Shown here: one piece after another, positions 41,683 to 51,420 of the stretch
Layout of the letters: each line of letters opens with the position of its first letter
Position numbering within the stretch: the stretch's first letter is position 1
Origin: Saprospiraceae bacterium
Lineage (GTDB): Bacteria; Bacteroidota; Bacteroidia; Chitinophagales; Saprospiraceae
Length of the DNA: 64,000 nucleotides
Direction: 5' to 3'
NCBI GenBank assembly: GCA_016706365.1
Contig: JADJJU010000001.1
Coordinates: 1-64,000, forward strand
Program-made: the position numbers and the translations under genes
The notes under the pieces: generated by a model
Seen by the model: only the letters and a program-made list of their open reading frames with translations
Told to the model about the DNA's origin: nothing
The model's database searches: none

Positions 41683-42120
41683 TTACCTCGCCTTATATGA
41701 CCAGATTAATGTAAAATCTGCCACCTTCTCCCCTGCTTCATTCGATCCCTGTGAATGTACATTCACTGTTACAGATTCTTTGGTGGCAATACATTTATCA
41801 ATGGCAGCTGTAATCTCAGCGCCCTGATCACATTTGAACTGAATACGTCCGGTTGCCTTCTTCACAAAAGAAGCCTGCATTCCTGTGAGCAGCATGGAGA
41901 CCGGTAGTTTATTCTTCCTGATGTAGGTAAATGCCATAATCCCTGTACTTAATTCAGCGGTCATTGCCAGACAGGCAAAGTACACGGAACGGAATGGGTT
42001 TTGATTAAACCAGGAGTAGCGAATTTTTGTGATTGCAGTCTCTTCATTTACAGAGACTACTTTCACACCTGACCACCAGGCTGCGGATATTTTGTAGAAT
42101 AGAAAAAGGGACATCTTCAT
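41683..42120 (-). CDS. DUF4442 family hotdog-fold protein (putative thioesterase)
   Basis: The 145-residue product begins MKMSLFLFYKISAAWWSGVK and has 'FNQNPFRSVYFACLAMTAEL', 'MQASFVKKATGRIQFKCDQG' and 'SVTVNVHSQGSNEAGEKVAD', all typical of DUF4442. This family adopts the hotdog fold shared with acyl-CoA thioesterases. A substrate cannot be told from the sequence. It is 128 bp downstream of the TonB receptor on the same strand, so co-transcription is possible but not compelling. Confidence 0.8.
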   Translation of the reverse strand: MKMSLFLFYKISAAWWSGVKVVSVNEETAITKIRYSWFNQNPFRSVYFACLAMTAELSTGIMAFTYIRKNKLPVSMLLTGMQASFVKKATGRIQFKCDQGAEITAAIDKCIATKESVTVNVHSQGSNEAGEKVADFTLIWSYKAR

Positions 42121-42248
42121 GCCGCAATTTAATTTAATTACTCAGAATAAGCTCCCCCCCGGCAGAAAATTTGCAGAACGAAAAGAAATCTTCCGCGGTT
42201 TGATGAGATCAGAAAATGGCAATTGGCTCAATAATTATTCAGCTCATC

Positions 42249-44701
42249 TCAAAAATTCCAATGCAAACCCAACAACCAATTCCTTCCAGCCTGAGGAAAT
42301 AAGCCTGTCAAATTATATTGCCCGCCCTTCTCCAGACGGCTGTAAGGATCATCACCCCGGGGATCATATCCCTGAGAGATAAACCGGTAAGTCCAACCAT
42401 TGCTGGAATATTGAGCATCTGTGATATTATTAATCCAGAGATAAATGGAAATCCAGTCTTTGCTATTTCGCTTCACAGGAATGCTGAGGCGCAAATCTGA
42501 AAATGAATAGGGATCCAGGCTAGCGGATGCATTTGAACTATTGTCAAGGTATTGTCTTCCCACAGTTTTGCAAAGCAAACTGATCTGAGGTGTAATTCCG
42601 AATCTACCTACTTTAATATTTTTGTATTTGTATCCCAGCTCGATGTTAGCCATGAAGTTTGGGGAAAAAGGCAAATCAGTATTTCTGTGCTCAATGACCT
42701 CCTGCGAACCTGTGTCCCAGTTATCAATGAATTCTGTAAATGTGATCACCTTGTTCCTGCTCAATGTCACGGCAGCTCCGACAATTATTCCTCTCCATTC
42801 AGTCCTGCCTTCCAGCTCAATTCCTGTCCTGTCGGATTTTGGAATATTTACTCTGTTATATTCACCCACATCATTAATAGCTCCGGTCAAAGCGAGCTGA
42901 TCCTTGTAAAACATCCCGAAAAGATTCACATTGACATATGAATTGACCCATTTTTTTCTCCATCCCAGTTCAGGATTGTACAAAAATTCCGGTCTGGGAG
43001 CTTGTCCTTCCACTGCAAGAATAAAGTCATCCCTGTTAGGTTCTCTGGATGCACAGCCATTGATGCGTATGCCTCAGAATTGTTTTGAAAGCTGGCAAAA
43101 ATTCCTGCCTTCGGATTGAAAAAATGGTAATCATACTGCCCGCTAAAAACCAGTCCGGCATTATTATTTCCGGCATATTGGTAATTAACAAACCGGTACT
43201 GTAGGTCAATGAAAGCACTCCACACTTCAGAAAGTCTTCTGTCCAGTTTTACAAATGAGCTGAACTCTCTTTTGAGCGCGTCATTGAAATAATATTGTCT
43301 GTCAAAATCGATATTTGTTCTGCTCCAGATGATGTTTCCATAATGATCCCCGCGATATTCATTGGCAGTCAAGCCGATGGTCAGACCATTTGATTTGTCA
43401 TCAGATTCATAATTCAGGGAAAATATTCCCCCATAAAAATGATTATCCAACCAGCGACGTCTGATCAAATCTGTTTCCGTAATAACTTCACTTCCAATAT
43501 TGATTGGATCTATTCCATAATCCGACAACTCATCCCCTTCCCTGTACTGCTCGAAATAACCAAGTCCTCTGGTGTAATGGCCTGTTCCGCGCAAATACCA
43601 TTTAGAGTTCAAGGTTCTCTGATAAATGAGCTGATAGTGAGTCTGCGTGTAATCATCTACTTCATTTTCATAAGCGCTGCCATCAGATCTCAATCCGGCA
43701 GTATTAAATCTTCTGAGAATCTGATCGTTTGCATATTGAACAGGCACTCCATTCCAGGATTGATAAGTTCGCTCATGCCCGGAAAAAACATTCAACTGAA
43801 TAGATTGCTTTTCTGAACTATGCCCTATGCCTACAAACCAGGACCCGAGATTAGCTTCTGCCCGGTCTATATATCCATCGGAATCAATCCCAGAAAGTCT
43901 TCCGTCAATAGTCCAACCTGAACTGAAAGAACCGGTCCCAGCAGACAAACTTAAGCGGCGAGTGTTGAATGAACCTATGGTTGTTTTGATTTGTCCATAT
44001 GGTTCAGGCTCCAGCTTTTGAGTACTCAGATTAATGGTTCCACCAAATGCACCTGCTCCATTAGTTGAAGTGCCAACTCCTCTTTGAATCTGGATCTGAT
44101 CAGTGGAAGTTGCGAAATCCGGCAAATCAACCCAGAATACACCCTGAGATTCAGCATCGTTCAGAGGTACTCCATTAATAGTAACATTGATCCGGGTAGG
44201 ATCTGTACCTCTGATGCGAATGCCAGTATATCCAATTCCGGTTCCTGCATCCGAACTCACCAAAACCGATGGCGTCCATTGCAAAACATAAGGAACATCC
44301 TGACCCTGATTATTTTGATTGATCTCCTCTTTGTTGAGATTGGAATATGTAAAAGGAGATCTTTTACCGGCCCAGGTTCCCAACAAATCTACAGCATCAA
44401 ACACGTAGGAATCTTCTTCCAGAATAATTTGCAAATAAACCGGATTTCTCGTGTGAATTGCTGTTTCATAAGTTTTAAATCCGATAAATGTCACAACAAT
44501 CCTATTGTCCGCTTCCTGAGCCATAATACTGAAAATACCATCTCCATCAGCTATGCTCAGCGTTCCGGATGGTAAGGATTGAATTGTAGCTCCCGGTAAG
44601 GGCTGACCGGAATTATCGGTAACCTTTCCTTGCCATGTTGTTTGTGCATACAAAGCCGGCATGCCCAACAAAAGGGTCAACACAAATAATAAATGGTGCA
44701 T
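42249..44701 (-). CDS. TonB-dependent outer-membrane receptor, probable thiamin transporter (one frameshift)
   Basis: Joined length is about 817 residues. A signal peptide ends 'MPALYAQ', a carboxypeptidase-like module follows ('WQGKVTDNSGQPLPGATI'), then the plug ('VPYVLQWTPSVLVSSDAGTG', 'GIRIRGTDPTRINVTINGVP') and a barrel ending 'NWLLGLHWNF' with terminal Phe. One missing base near 43055 breaks 'SMAVASREPNRDDF'; both sides continue cleanly as barrel strands. The gene is preceded by a TPP riboswitch, a known arrangement for thiamin-related outer-membrane receptors in Bacteroidota, so thiamin or its precursors are the likely cargo. No inner-membrane thiamin transporter lies in this window. 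Confidence 0.9.
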
Positions 44702-44770
44702 AATTAAAATACATAAACCACTGTAAATAAATCATGTATCAAGGGGCAGAATACATGTAGTCGCTTGCTA

Positions 44771-44861
44771 CCTATCCCTTCCCGGCATTACCCGGGCAGG
44801 TTCTATGGGTATAATCTCAGCCTTTTTTTCATCCCGCGTTAGCGGGAAAGGCACCCCGAAT
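44771..44861 (-). promoter_or_regulatory. TPP riboswitch (THI element)
   Basis: On the minus strand the conserved THI-box order is complete: GGGGTGCC (44853-44860 region), a variable hairpin CCCGC/GCGGG, GGCTGAGA (44816-44823), TATACCC, GAACCTG (44798-44804), a CGGGTAATGCCGG arm, and AAGGGA at the 3' side. It binds thiamin pyrophosphate and shuts off the gene beneath it. It sits ~70 nt upstream of the TonB receptor start, so the receptor is repressed when thiamin is plentiful. Confidence 0.96.
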
Positions 44862-44889
44862 GAGTATTTATTACGGAGGCAAAGGTAGA

Positions 44890-45197
44890 GAAAAAATCCA
44901 GATTTCAGCTTTCAGGTTTCAGATTTCAGTAGTTTTAGATTTGGAACAGCCAATTAGCAGCCGATAAGTTTAATCAAGAAGTAGGGCAGCTTTCAGCCTA
45001 TTTGTTGAGAAGTTTAGAAGATGAGGAGTTTAGTAAACAGCCAGGTAACAGCCGATTTGTTTGATCAATTGAAAACAGCCTTCTGCAAAAGTGGTATGTA
45101 GAAGATGATTTATATCAACATAATTAAAGAAGGGCAGATTCAACTTAAATACACTAAGCGCATTTAACACTTAACTTACAGCAAACAATAAAAAATT
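44890..45197. repeat. Gene-free region with degenerate short repeats
   Basis: It contains repeats of TTTCAG (44903-44930) and several AACAGCC words (about 44947, 45038 and 45073) that also occur in the gene-free regions at 51.9 kb and 54.7 kb. No gene is visible. The end of this stretch presumably holds the cupin gene's promoter. Confidence 0.45.
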
Positions 45198-45494
45198 ATG
45201 AGTTTACAGGAAATCTTGATAGAGGTCGAAACGGCAGGGAAGCCGGTCACCAGATTGATCAGATCAGGCGAAGGATATAAAATGATGGGAATGGCATTTT
45301 TGAAAGGGATGGAACTTAAGGAACATCATTCGAATAAGCCTGCAAAATTGATCGTATTGCAAGGTAGTGTCGATTATTTGGAAGGAAATGAACTTAGAAA
45401 TCTTAAAGCATTAGAGGAGACTGAGATTCCTATGAATGTTAAGCATTCTGTTATTTGCACGGAAGATGCATTATGCCTGTTGATTCAGGGTTAA
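45198..45494 (+). CDS. Small cupin-domain protein
   Basis: The 98-residue product has the cupin pattern 'GMELKEHHSNKPAKLIVLQG' followed by 'VKHSVICTEDALCLLIQG', which fits the two cupin motifs of a single small beta-barrel. Only some metal-ligand histidines are present (HH of motif 1 and H of motif 2). Small cupins of this type may sense or bind small molecules. The 3' end overlaps the truncated haemoglobin gene by 22 bp, implying translational coupling. Confidence 0.75.
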   Translation: MSLQEILIEVETAGKPVTRLIRSGEGYKMMGMAFLKGMELKEHHSNKPAKLIVLQGSVDYLEGNELRNLKALEETEIPMNVKHSVICTEDALCLLIQG

Positions 45495-45871
45495 AAATTA
45501 AAGAAGTGGACATTAAGGATAGAAACGATATAGAAAAAATCATCAGGGCATTTTATGAAAAGGCAATAAAGGATCCGACGATTGGAACATTCTTTACAGA
45601 AGTTGTCATGGTAAATTGGGAAAAGCATTTGCCCATCATGTATGATTTTTGGGAAAATATTTTATTTGCAACCAGGAAATATGTCGGGAATCCATTGGAG
45701 ATTCACAGGCAATTAAACAAGAAAAAGGAGATAACTCATGAGCATTTTCAGCAATGGATTAAGCTTTTTAAAAACACAGTTGATGAATTGTATCAGGGTG
45801 AAAATGCGGAGCTAATGAAGCAACGAGCGGAGAATATTGCCATTATGATGGAAATTAAAGTCAAAAATTGA
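45473..45871 (+). CDS. Group III truncated haemoglobin
   Basis: The start is the ATG at 45473 (MPVDSGLKIKEVDIKDRNDI). The 132-residue product has family landmarks 'IIRAFYEKAIKDPTIGTFF', 'HLPIMYDFWENILF', and 'IHRQLNKKKEITHEHFQQWI', with the proximal His in the last segment. This matches group III (trHbP/YjbI-like) haemoglobins, which bind O2 or NO and are linked to microaerobic respiration or NO detoxification. It overlaps the cupin gene by 22 bp. A cupin next to a truncated haemoglobin suggests a shared redox or NO-related role, by position only. Confidence 0.88.
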   Translation: MPVDSGLKIKEVDIKDRNDIEKIIRAFYEKAIKDPTIGTFFTEVVMVNWEKHLPIMYDFWENILFATRKYVGNPLEIHRQLNKKKEITHEHFQQWIKLFKNTVDELYQGENAELMKQRAENIAIMMEIKVKN

Positions 45872-45872
45872 T

Positions 45873-46666
45873 TTAACCCCCCGTATTTAAATGCTGAAAT
45901 CCTCCATCAATAGGATAAAAACTACCTGTTACAAAACTCGCTTCATCTGAAGCCAGGTACAAAACCATTGCAGCAATTTCTTCCGGATTTCCCATACGTC
46001 CCATAGGTTGAGTTTTGGATAATCGGGCAAACATTTCATCTTCCTGGCCTGGATAATTTTTCGCCAGATAATTGTCTACAAAGGGCGTATGTACCCTACC
46101 CGGACCAATGGCATTACAGCGAATATTATCTTTGATGTAATCCTTCGCTATGGAAAAAGTCATGCTGTACACAGCACCTTTACTCATTGTGTAGGCAAAT
46201 CGTTGACCCAGACCGACAACAGCAGCAATTGAAGACATGTTGATTATACTTCCGCCTTTGCCGGCCTGCAAAAATGGAATAGCTTTTTGCACACAGAAAA
46301 AGAGGCTTTTTACATTGACCTGAAAAATCCTGTCAAAGTCAGCTTCAGTTGTAGATAGCACATCCCCAATATGCGAAATCCCTGCATTATTTACTAAAAT
46401 ATCCAGGCGATTGTTGAGAGCAAAAACATTTTGAAAAACACCAGCACTTCAGCTTCTTCTGCAATATTACAATGATAATAGGTAGCTTGAAATCCATCTG
46501 AGGTTATTTGTTCTGCGACCTGAAACCCATGGTCATCATCAATATCCAGTATAGCCACATGGGCACCTGCTCGGGCCAATACCATGCAAATAGATGCACC
46601 AATTCCTTTAGCGCCACCGGTTACAATCGCAGTTTTTCCTTTTAAGTCAAACATTCGTTGAAGCAT
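45873..46666 (-). CDS. SDR family oxidoreductase (one frameshift); candidate 2-keto-3-deoxy-sugar-acid dehydrogenase
   Basis: The start is ATG 46666 or, closer to the Rossmann fold, ATG 46654 (MFDLKGKTAIVTGGAKGIGA). The NAD(P) motif is TGGAKGIG. One missing G near 46443 breaks 'EEAEVLGVFQNVFALNNRLD'; the frame then continues with 'ILVNNAGISHIGD' and the catalytic 'FAYTMSKGAVY' (YxxxK), ending 'FYPIDGGFQHLNTGG'. The full length is about 264 residues. It overlaps the FAH-hydrolase gene just upstream, which points to linked function: oxidation of a 2-keto-3-deoxy sugar acid before hydrolysis is a plausible role. Confidence 0.9.
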
Positions 46667-47516
46667 TATAAGATTTGAAAATTTGTTTCTGACTGCCCAG
46701 TCCATCAATTTCCAGTTCGACGATGTCTCCTTCACGAAGATATTCAGGTACTTTCATACCTAGTGCAACACCTGGAGGAGTTCCTGTAGTGATGAGATCA
46801 CCGGCTTCCATCTGCATAAACTGGGAAATATAATGTACCAGATGGCCAGGCCCGAATACCATGGTAGATGTATTACCATTTTGCATCTGAACGCCATTTT
46901 TCCATAATTGCATTTTCAGATTCATAACATCAGGAATTTCATCAGCAGTTGCCAGATATGGGCCCACAGGTGTAAAGCCCGGAGCCGCTTTTCCTTTGAC
47001 CCACTGACCACCGCGTTCCAACTGGAATGCTCTTTCGGACAAATCATTTACCACACAGTATCCTGCAATAGCATCCCAGGCTGCCTGTTCATTTTCCAGA
47101 TATAGACAGTCCTTATTAAGTACTATTCCCAGTTCTACTTCCCAGTCTGATTTTAGGCTTGCTTTTGGAATTGCAACTGTATCGTAAGCTCCCCGAATAG
47201 TATTTGTTGGCTTCATGAATAAAATGGGTTCAGAAGGAACGGGCATTCCGGATTCTTTGGCATGATCGGAGTAATTGAGTCCTATGCACATAATCATTCC
47301 TGGTCTTGCAATGGGTGCTGACCATCGAACATCCTCATCTACAACAGGCAGAAAATCGGTTTGCTTTTCAAGAATTTGCTTTAATTGAAACAAGCCATTG
47401 TTATTGAAAAAGTCTCTGTTCCAGTCTTTAAAATAAGCACTGCAATCCTTTCTTTCGTTATCTATTAATACACCTGGTTTTTCATTACCGGCTTCTCCAA
47501 ATCTTACTAATTTCAT
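46647..47516 (-). CDS. Fumarylacetoacetate hydrolase family protein; candidate diketo-sugar-acid hydrolase
   Basis: Intact, 289 residues. FAH-fold landmarks are 'MIMCIGLNYSDHAKESGMPV', the metal-binding 'DWEVELGIVLNKD', 'VVNDLSERAFQ' and 'DLITTGTPPGVALGMK'. In oxidative fucose-type pathways such enzymes cleave 2,4-diketo-3-deoxy acids to pyruvate plus a lactate-type fragment. Its neighbours (two SDRs, a lactonase, an epimerase, a dehydratase) favour that reading. Its 3' end overlaps the start of the next SDR gene. Confidence 0.92.
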   Translation of the reverse strand: MKLVRFGEAGNEKPGVLIDNERKDCSAYFKDWNRDFFNNNGLFQLKQILEKQTDFLPVVDEDVRWSAPIARPGMIMCIGLNYSDHAKESGMPVPSEPILFMKPTNTIRGAYDTVAIPKASLKSDWEVELGIVLNKDCLYLENEQAAWDAIAGYCVVNDLSERAFQLERGGQWVKGKAAPGFTPVGPYLATADEIPDVMNLKMQLWKNGVQMQNGNTSTMVFGPGHLVHYISQFMQMEAGDLITTGTPPGVALGMKVPEYLREGDIVELEIDGLGSQKQIFKSYNASTNV

Positions 47517-47565
47517 TCTATTTTAATTCCTATTTTTTTACCAAATTAAATCCTGCTAATGCACC

Positions 47566-48330
47566 TTAATCCCTTTTACTTCCAGGGATAGAAATACCTA
47601 ATCCTCCATCGATTCGCACCGCCTGCCCTGTCATGAATCCAGCTGAATCACTAGCAAGAAATCCGATCAAAGCAGCTACTTCCTCAGGAGTTCCGATTCT
47701 ACCACTCAGATGCATATCATTACATTCCTGCAGAACGGCAGCAGGGTTCGGAGACAATTGGATGGCATCTCTAAGCATGGGAGTATCAATTGTTCCCGGA
47801 CAGACAGCAACACAGCGGATCGCCGGTGCGAAATCCACAGCTATGCTGCGGGTCAATCCCAGCAATGCAGTTTTGGAAGTTGTATAAGCAGCCACATTTT
47901 GTTGAGAAATAAATGCCTGAACATTGGACACATTAATAATAACGCCCTTTTTAACAGATTGCATGAAAGGAATGCAATGCTTTGAACATAAAAATGCACT
48001 TTTGAGATTGACATTCATGACTTCGTCCCATTCCGATTCTGAAGATTCAGTTACTGTTGCATATCTCTGAATCCCGGCATTATTTACAAGAATATTAATC
48101 TTGTTAAAAGCTGCTAAAGTTGCTGAAAGTGCTTGCTGAATTTCAATTTCTTTAGACACATTGCACTGAATAAAAAGCATTTTTTCTGACAATGATCCTT
48201 TCCATTCAGTGATATCCCAAACGGAAACACTTGCTCCTTTTTCGAGAAAATATTCTGCTGTTGACTTTCCAATTCCTTTGGAGCCGCCTGTCACAACTAC
48301 TACTTTTTGATCAAATTCTTTCTTTTCCAT
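47566..48330 (-). CDS. SDR family oxidoreductase; candidate aldose 1-dehydrogenase
   Basis: Intact, 254 residues. Rossmann motif 'VVVVTGGSKGIGKSTAEYF', 'ILVNNAGIQRYATVTESSES', catalytic Ser in 'VIINVSNVQAFIS', YxxxK in 'VAAYTTSKTALLGL', and the typical end 'GFMTGQAVRIDGGLGISI'. It is 6 bp downstream of the SMP-30-type lactonase gene, the usual partner of sugar dehydrogenases, so it may oxidise an aldose (L-fucose-like) to its lactone. Confidence 0.92.
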   Translation of the reverse strand: MEKKEFDQKVVVVTGGSKGIGKSTAEYFLEKGASVSVWDITEWKGSLSEKMLFIQCNVSKEIEIQQALSATLAAFNKINILVNNAGIQRYATVTESSESEWDEVMNVNLKSAFLCSKHCIPFMQSVKKGVIINVSNVQAFISQQNVAAYTTSKTALLGLTRSIAVDFAPAIRCVAVCPGTIDTPMLRDAIQLSPNPAAVLQECNDMHLSGRIGTPEEVAALIGFLASDSAGFMTGQAVRIDGGLGISIPGSKRD

Positions 48331-48336
48331 TTTACG

Positions 48337-49185
48337 CTACTTAACATGAGACACAAGGGGATGTCCTTTTACATTACAATTGATTTTGGTGATATGCCAG
48401 CGGCCAAGATTACTGCAAAATAACTCAGATAAATCAGAACCCCCAAATGCAATATTTGTGGGATTACTGATCGTATGAGCATCCCAATCTTCTATCCATA
48501 AAGTCATTTCCTGCTCTGGGGTCACCTTATAAATCGCATTGGGGGCATAGCAGGAAACATACAGATTTCCGTCATCATCGAATGCAAGACCATCAGGAAC
48601 AGTCCGCGGCATGGTGCAGAACACACTTCGATTTCCGGTAGATCCATCAGGCAAAATTTCAATTTTTTCTACTCCAGGCAAAAAGGAGCACACAACATAT
48701 AAATACTTTCCGTCAGGTGAAAGCGCCATTCCATTTGCAAAATTGTAAGGACCTTCACACCAGATTACTCCATTTCCCTGAGGATCAAACTTGAGTATTT
48801 TCCCATTGACTTCTCTGAAGTTTCCACTTTCTGATACATACAAATTTCCTGATTTATCAAACACCGGATAGTTAGGAATATTGAAGTTGTGTCCTTCAGC
48901 GCCTTCAGCCCATTTGCTTAATTCATAGGTTTGGGGATCCAATTTCCAAACACATTTTTTGCCAAGATCGCAGATAGCCAACCATTCAGATCCGGGACTG
49001 AATGCAAGACCCAGAATGAATCCACCGGTATTTGCCACTTCTGTAACGTCAGATCCATCTCGTGAAATCCTGTATATTTGCCCTGCCTCCCCTCCTGCCC
49101 ATAAGCTTCCATCGGGATGAAAAGCAAGTCCCTCCGGGTGATCAAGCCCTTCAGCAAAAATGGTGCAATGTTCGATTCCAATCAT
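48337..49185 (-). CDS. SMP-30/gluconolactonase family sugar lactonase
   Basis: The 282-residue protein is a six-bladed propeller: 'EGLDHPEGLAFHPDGSLWAG', 'GFILGLAFSPGSEWLAICDL', 'GPYNFANGMALSPDGKYLYV' and 'VPDGLAFDDDGNLYVSCYAP'. The Glu and Asn/Asp residues in these blades are metal ligands in the family. It would hydrolyse an aldonolactone to the acid. No signal peptide, so cytoplasmic. First gene of a run of four minus-strand genes down to 45873. Confidence 0.92.
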   Translation of the reverse strand: MIGIEHCTIFAEGLDHPEGLAFHPDGSLWAGGEAGQIYRISRDGSDVTEVANTGGFILGLAFSPGSEWLAICDLGKKCVWKLDPQTYELSKWAEGAEGHNFNIPNYPVFDKSGNLYVSESGNFREVNGKILKFDPQGNGVIWCEGPYNFANGMALSPDGKYLYVVCSFLPGVEKIEILPDGSTGNRSVFCTMPRTVPDGLAFDDDGNLYVSCYAPNAIYKVTPEQEMTLWIEDWDAHTISNPTNIAFGGSDLSELFCSNLGRWHITKINCNVKGHPLVSHVK

Positions 49186-49489
49186 ATTCTATGTCTTTTT
49201 AGCTCAAAAAATACAGTATGTTCAAACATACTAATTTGATTGGTGAAAGTAGTATTTCTTTAGGGGAAAAGGATGAATTGGTTTGTGTATGTTATTTGTA
49301 CAGACGAAAAATTAGTACAAACTTCCTTAGGTGCTAGCATCTGGCTATCCCATCATTACTTAAAATAAATTCGATTCTAAAGTCAATTAAATTCAATAAT
49401 CATTATTTTCTGTCAATACTGTAAAAATTTCAATCAATACTAATGATTTATCTATCTTTGAATTTTAAAGGTAAATTAAATTATACATC

Positions 49490-50124
49490 ATGTTCAAAGC
49501 ATACAGTACAATGTTCGTATTGACTTTTTACTTGGTTTATCTTTCAATCAAAGTGGATTTAGTCAATCGCAAATGCTGATATTGAAATCCGAATCAGGAA
49601 AAACGAAAGAAATTAATCTGTCCAAAATGAGCTCAGTAAGAGTTACTCTGCCATTGGATAATTCAAGCAAAGATTGTGGGGCAACAACTCACATTGGAGT
49701 GCCTATTAAAGTTGAATCAGGCATGATTCGCATGAATGTAGACAGAGAAGTTTTTAATGGCATTGAAAACCTGACTAAAATTACAAATGAGAAAAAATTC
49801 AAAAGGAATTATCAACCTGAAATATCATTAAATCTAATGGATGCAAGACAGATAACTTTGAATAGCAAGACATCCAAAAATATTACAGGCGTAGGCAGGT
49901 TGTTGATAACTTTTGGTTCCTTAACTGCTTTAGTTGTCGCACCACTTGTCAGTATAAATTATGCTGAGGGTGGTTTCAATTCGGAGCGTTATTTCAAAGT
50001 TGCAGGTGTAGGCTTAGCAGGTGTAGCTGTAGGAATTCCTTTGATATTACTTGCCAAACCAAAAACATATGTGCTCAAGGAATTTAGCGGAAATGAAAAA
50101 GAAATTTGGAGTATCGTAAAGTAA
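49490..50124 (+). CDS. Exported/membrane protein of unknown function (frameshift in signal peptide)
   Basis: Starting at ATG 49490 and restoring one T in the T-run at 49525-49529 gives a signal peptide (MFKAYSTMFVLTFLLGLSFN then QSGFSQ) that continues in frame into 'MLILKSESGKTKEINLSKMS'. The mature protein has about 180 residues and two hydrophobic stretches near the C-terminus ('RLLITFGSLTALVVAPLVSI', 'VAGVGLAGVAVGIPLILLA'), so it is probably membrane-anchored. No family recognised. It lies on the plus strand between minus-strand sugar-pathway genes. The 304 bp upstream (49186-49489) hold no other gene. Confidence 0.6.
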
Positions 50125-50125
50125 A

Positions 50126-51130
50126 TCAATCAGCTAAACTGACACATGCCTTTAATGCTGTCTGCTTTTTCTCCCCTGGATTAAGTTTCAACCATCTACC
50201 TTTTTCGATATCTTTTTCTGGTTCTGATGACCACCGGGCGGTCCAGGGTTCCAGTGCAATGGCATAAGCTGAACCCCACCAGGGAGCATCCTGAGTAGCA
50301 TATCTTTCCTGCCAATACCAAACACAAGGGAAAGTTTTTGACTCCCAATCCAGGCGGAATTTGATTTTACTTTCATTGTCTGTAATAGCGTAAAATGCAT
50401 TTTCTGCAAATCCTTCCAAATATGCCAGTTCGCTGTAGGGAGCAGCAGATTCATGCGGAATCAAGTCGGCTCTAACGCTTTTTCCGTTCACGTCCATTCC
50501 ATCCGGCCAATCAAAAATTTGACCAGGGGCAAATTGCCGAAGTTTTGGCATACCAGGTTCTGCTTCAAGAGTTTTTGCATTTGTTTCAATGATTCCACCA
50601 CTTTTAAGCCAGGGCAAACCAAAAGCAATATGATGGCCCCACATAATATCCAGCACAGTGCGGGATTCATTTGTCAATGTTTCATTGATATACAATGTCG
50701 GATCACCGGCTTTAATAGTGAGTGTTTTCTCAATTAATACAGGAACTCTCAGCGGGCGATTCCACAATTTGAGTTGAGCTTCCTCCGCATCATTTTTTAA
50801 AATTTCAAACTCCCAGGCATTCAGCCACACTTCTCCATGCTGACCCAATTCTGCTCCTCTATAATTAAATGGCTGACTATTGGGCAGAATTTCCTGCCAG
50901 CCTCCGTAATAGTAATCCTCAAATTGATTTCCTGTATCCCTTCTCTGGGTGATATGTTCACGGGGATTATATATTGGTTTTTGAAGCCGTAGCATCAAGT
51001 CTATAGAAGCAGGTTTGTATATAAACTCGAAAATATCACTTCCACGTCCGGCAAGAATACTGATCTTCAGAAATTCATTTTCTAGTTCTATTACCTGCAT
51101 CCCATTGATTGGATCGGCCAGTTTTATCAT
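50126..51130 (-). CDS. Aldose 1-epimerase-like protein (DUF4432-type)
   Basis: Intact, 334 residues. The galactose-mutarotase fold is suggested by 'FLKISILAGRGSDIFEFIYK', 'YYYGGWQEILPNSQPFNYRG', 'GQHGEVWLNAWEF' and 'IMWGHHIAFGLPWL', with the conserved His residues in 'GQHGE' and 'WGHHIAFG'. It may interconvert sugar anomers feeding the neighbouring dehydrogenase. It abuts the plus-strand unknown gene with no gap, tail to tail. Confidence 0.85.
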   Translation of the reverse strand: MIKLADPINGMQVIELENEFLKISILAGRGSDIFEFIYKPASIDLMLRLQKPIYNPREHITQRRDTGNQFEDYYYGGWQEILPNSQPFNYRGAELGQHGEVWLNAWEFEILKNDAEEAQLKLWNRPLRVPVLIEKTLTIKAGDPTLYINETLTNESRTVLDIMWGHHIAFGLPWLKSGGIIETNAKTLEAEPGMPKLRQFAPGQIFDWPDGMDVNGKSVRADLIPHESAAPYSELAYLEGFAENAFYAITDNESKIKFRLDWESKTFPCVWYWQERYATQDAPWWGSAYAIALEPWTARWSSEPEKDIEKGRWLKLNPGEKKQTALKACVSLAD

Positions 51131-51240
51131 AGTTACTTATCTTAACGTGAGTTTGAAGGATTCTGTGACTTCTGGTTTTGTCATGAATTTTGCCTGAATG
51201 AAGGCAAAATTCACGCCAAAACTATCTTTTCTGATTTCTT

Positions 51241-51296
51241 TACCCTGGATTGCATCCAGGGTTACAAAGATTTTGCCACTCTGTGGCAATTATTTT
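51241..51296 (-). repeat. Dispersed repeat, copy 2
   Basis: Inverted relative to 41522-41577: the minus strand reads gagtggcaaaatctttgta, then an ACCCTGGAT...ATCCAGGGT hairpin (9-bp arms). The core is identical over 19 bp and the hairpin has diverged while keeping its pairing. This is the signature of a mobile or recombinogenic palindromic element. Confidence 0.65.
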
Positions 51297-51420
51297 TCAT
51301 GATTTAGATTTTGAATTTCCCCATCGAACTCACGTTATCTTAAAATTATTCAAATGTCTTTATCTTTGTAAATCTATACAAATCCGGGTTGCTAATATGC
51401 CCTCAAAGAAATAATAAATT

